Part shown: positions 63,256 to 64,000 of the stretch, piece by piece | How the letters are laid out: the number at the start of each line of letters is the position of its first letter | Position numbering within the stretch: the first letter of the stretch is position 1 | Assembly: GCA_026712715.1 (NCBI GenBank) | Contig: JAPOPW010000064.1 | Span: forward strand, 17,055 to 81,054 | Reading direction: 5' to 3' | Length of the DNA stretch: 64,000 nucleotides | Source: Immundisolibacterales bacterium | GTDB lineage: Bacteria > Pseudomonadota > Gammaproteobacteria > HK1 | Made by a program: the position numbers and the translations under genes | Notes under the pieces: model-generated | Told to the model about the DNA's origin: nothing | What the model saw: only the letters and a program-made list of their open reading frames with translations | The model's database searches: none

Positions 63256-63717
63256 CCGTCTCGCCCGCCGCGGCTCTCTCGCCGACGTTGCCTGCACTGC
63301 CCTCGACCGCGCGTTGCGCATGTGAGGACCGTCCGTCGATGGCTGACGAAATTTGGGCCCGTTCGGCGAAATCGTTACATTGTGGTGACGCCGCCGCCGC
63401 GAGCCGGCGCGCGGTTACGGCGCCTCGGCCTCCGGCGCGCCGCCGTTCATACCCGGGATCCCTCGGCGGCGCAGGCGCGGTTCAGGATCTTGCGCAAGGA
63501 TTCGGCCGGGGCTTCGGCCCGGTCCCGCGCACGGCGCTCTTCCTCCGCCGCGATGCGGGCGCTCTCCTCGGCGATCCGCGCCTGCCAATTCGTCCACGAG
63601 GACCGCAATACGGCGCCGCCGGCCAATCGTCCGGCCGTCCTGCATCGAACACCGATCGAGCGAACGCGCCCCGGCCGATGATTGCAACCGGCGCGAACCG
63701 CTCCCAGGATGGCGCGC
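63256..63717. other. Intergenic region with a possible IS6-type transposase scrap
   Basis: Bases about 63328-63372 code VRRWLTKFGP, like the 'TVRRWxxKFGP' segment of IS6-family transposases, with nothing around it. A helical, charged minus-strand frame (63447-63719) with a NWQARIAEESARIAAEEE pattern is open but not recognised. Confidence 0.35.
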
Positions 63718-64000
63718 ATGAAAGGGCTCGAGAGTATCGTGGTCGACTGTCCCGGGTGCGGCCGCCGGGCGACCGTCGACGCCGAAACGCTGGAACCCCG
63801 GCTCGATCTGCCGCTCTCGATGAACTCCGTCGGACGGCTCTACGGAAGGCTGCGCTGCTCGGGCTGCGGCGGCAGGGAGATCCGCATCGCGGAGGCGGCG
63901 GGGCGAACGCTGATCGACCCGGCCGCGATTACCGCGTGCCGCGCATGCGGCTGCCCCATTCCCCTGCCGCGCCTGAAAGCGCTACCGGACACGAATGTCT
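63718..64000 (+). CDS. DksA/TraR-like C4 zinc-finger protein, N-terminal part (cut by window edge)
   Basis: An open frame of 94 codons runs off the end of the window, starting MKGLESIVVDCPGCGRR with AGGA 8 bases upstream (an ATG at 63709 is in frame too). It has CPGC and CSGC pairs and a final CRACGCPIPLPRLKALPDTN. The last block matches the DksA/TraR zinc finger 'CxxCGxxIPxxRLxALP'. Its length and remaining cysteines lie outside the window. Confidence 0.55.
   Translation, partial: MKGLESIVVDCPGCGRRATVDAETLEPRLDLPLSMNSVGRLYGRLRCSGCGGREIRIAEAAGRTLIDPAAITACRACGCPIPLPRLKALPDTNV

Overview
The window is high-G+C bacterial DNA carrying genes of a Gram-negative proteobacterium. Outer-membrane and periplasmic proteins (a PBP1B-type mrcB, lipoproteins, a beta-barrel protein), two tripartite TRAP transporters, a hisPQM-type amino-acid ABC transporter and two tRNA genes with encoded CCA ends fit a gammaproteobacterium best. 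That placement is inference. There is no rRNA operon, no CRISPR array and no intact transposase.

The left part (1 to about 42.4 kb) is dense, conventional and mostly intact. It holds a partial flavin monooxygenase, an M48 protease, an amidase, and a vanadium-haloperoxidase-like gene followed by a beta-barrel protein. Next come psd and a minus-strand cox-type operon (coxG-S-L-M-D-E) whose large subunit has the form-II loop. They are followed by an enoyl-CoA hydratase, a four-gene group of two ferritin-like proteins with speD and speE, and a TRAP cluster with an alpha/beta hydrolase lacking its serine nucleophile. The section continues with a TauD dioxygenase, threonine aldolase, sixA, tRNA-Arg and tRNA-Ala, and a CaiB-type CoA transferase. 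It closes with an arsenosugar-type trio (arsS plus two glycosyltransferases), mrcB, a TPR lipoprotein, the amino-acid ABC transporter, a phospholipid-methyltransferase-like gene and a hydantoinase A/B pair.

The right part (about 42.4 to 63.7 kb) is an accessory, partly decaying region. Working catabolic genes (TPP enzyme, hydratase, HpaI aldolase, Gfo/Idh dehydrogenase, SDRs, a second TRAP system, NHL-repeat protein) are mixed with damaged ones: a dctP with an in-frame TGA, an SDR with a +1 frameshift and an SDR with its centre deleted. There are also orphan fragments of an epimerase, a Cas3-like helicase, an IS1634-type transposase, a serine recombinase, an integrase, an HTH regulator and HU/IHF. 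A cupin gene appears as a single copy, as a tandem in-frame double and as a fragment. A chimeric scar at 42.7 kb fuses the tails of the Uma2 and NHL genes that lie at 57.9 and 59.1 kb. Toxin-antitoxin pairs (two vapBC, one higBA, and a DUF4160/DUF2442 pair) stud the region.

Functionally, the intact accessory genes look like import (TRAP) and breakdown of a small sugar-acid-like or hydroxy-acid substrate: dehydrogenases oxidise it, the cupin binds or isomerises it, and the hydratase and HpaI aldolase finish the cleavage. The substrate cannot be read from the sequence.
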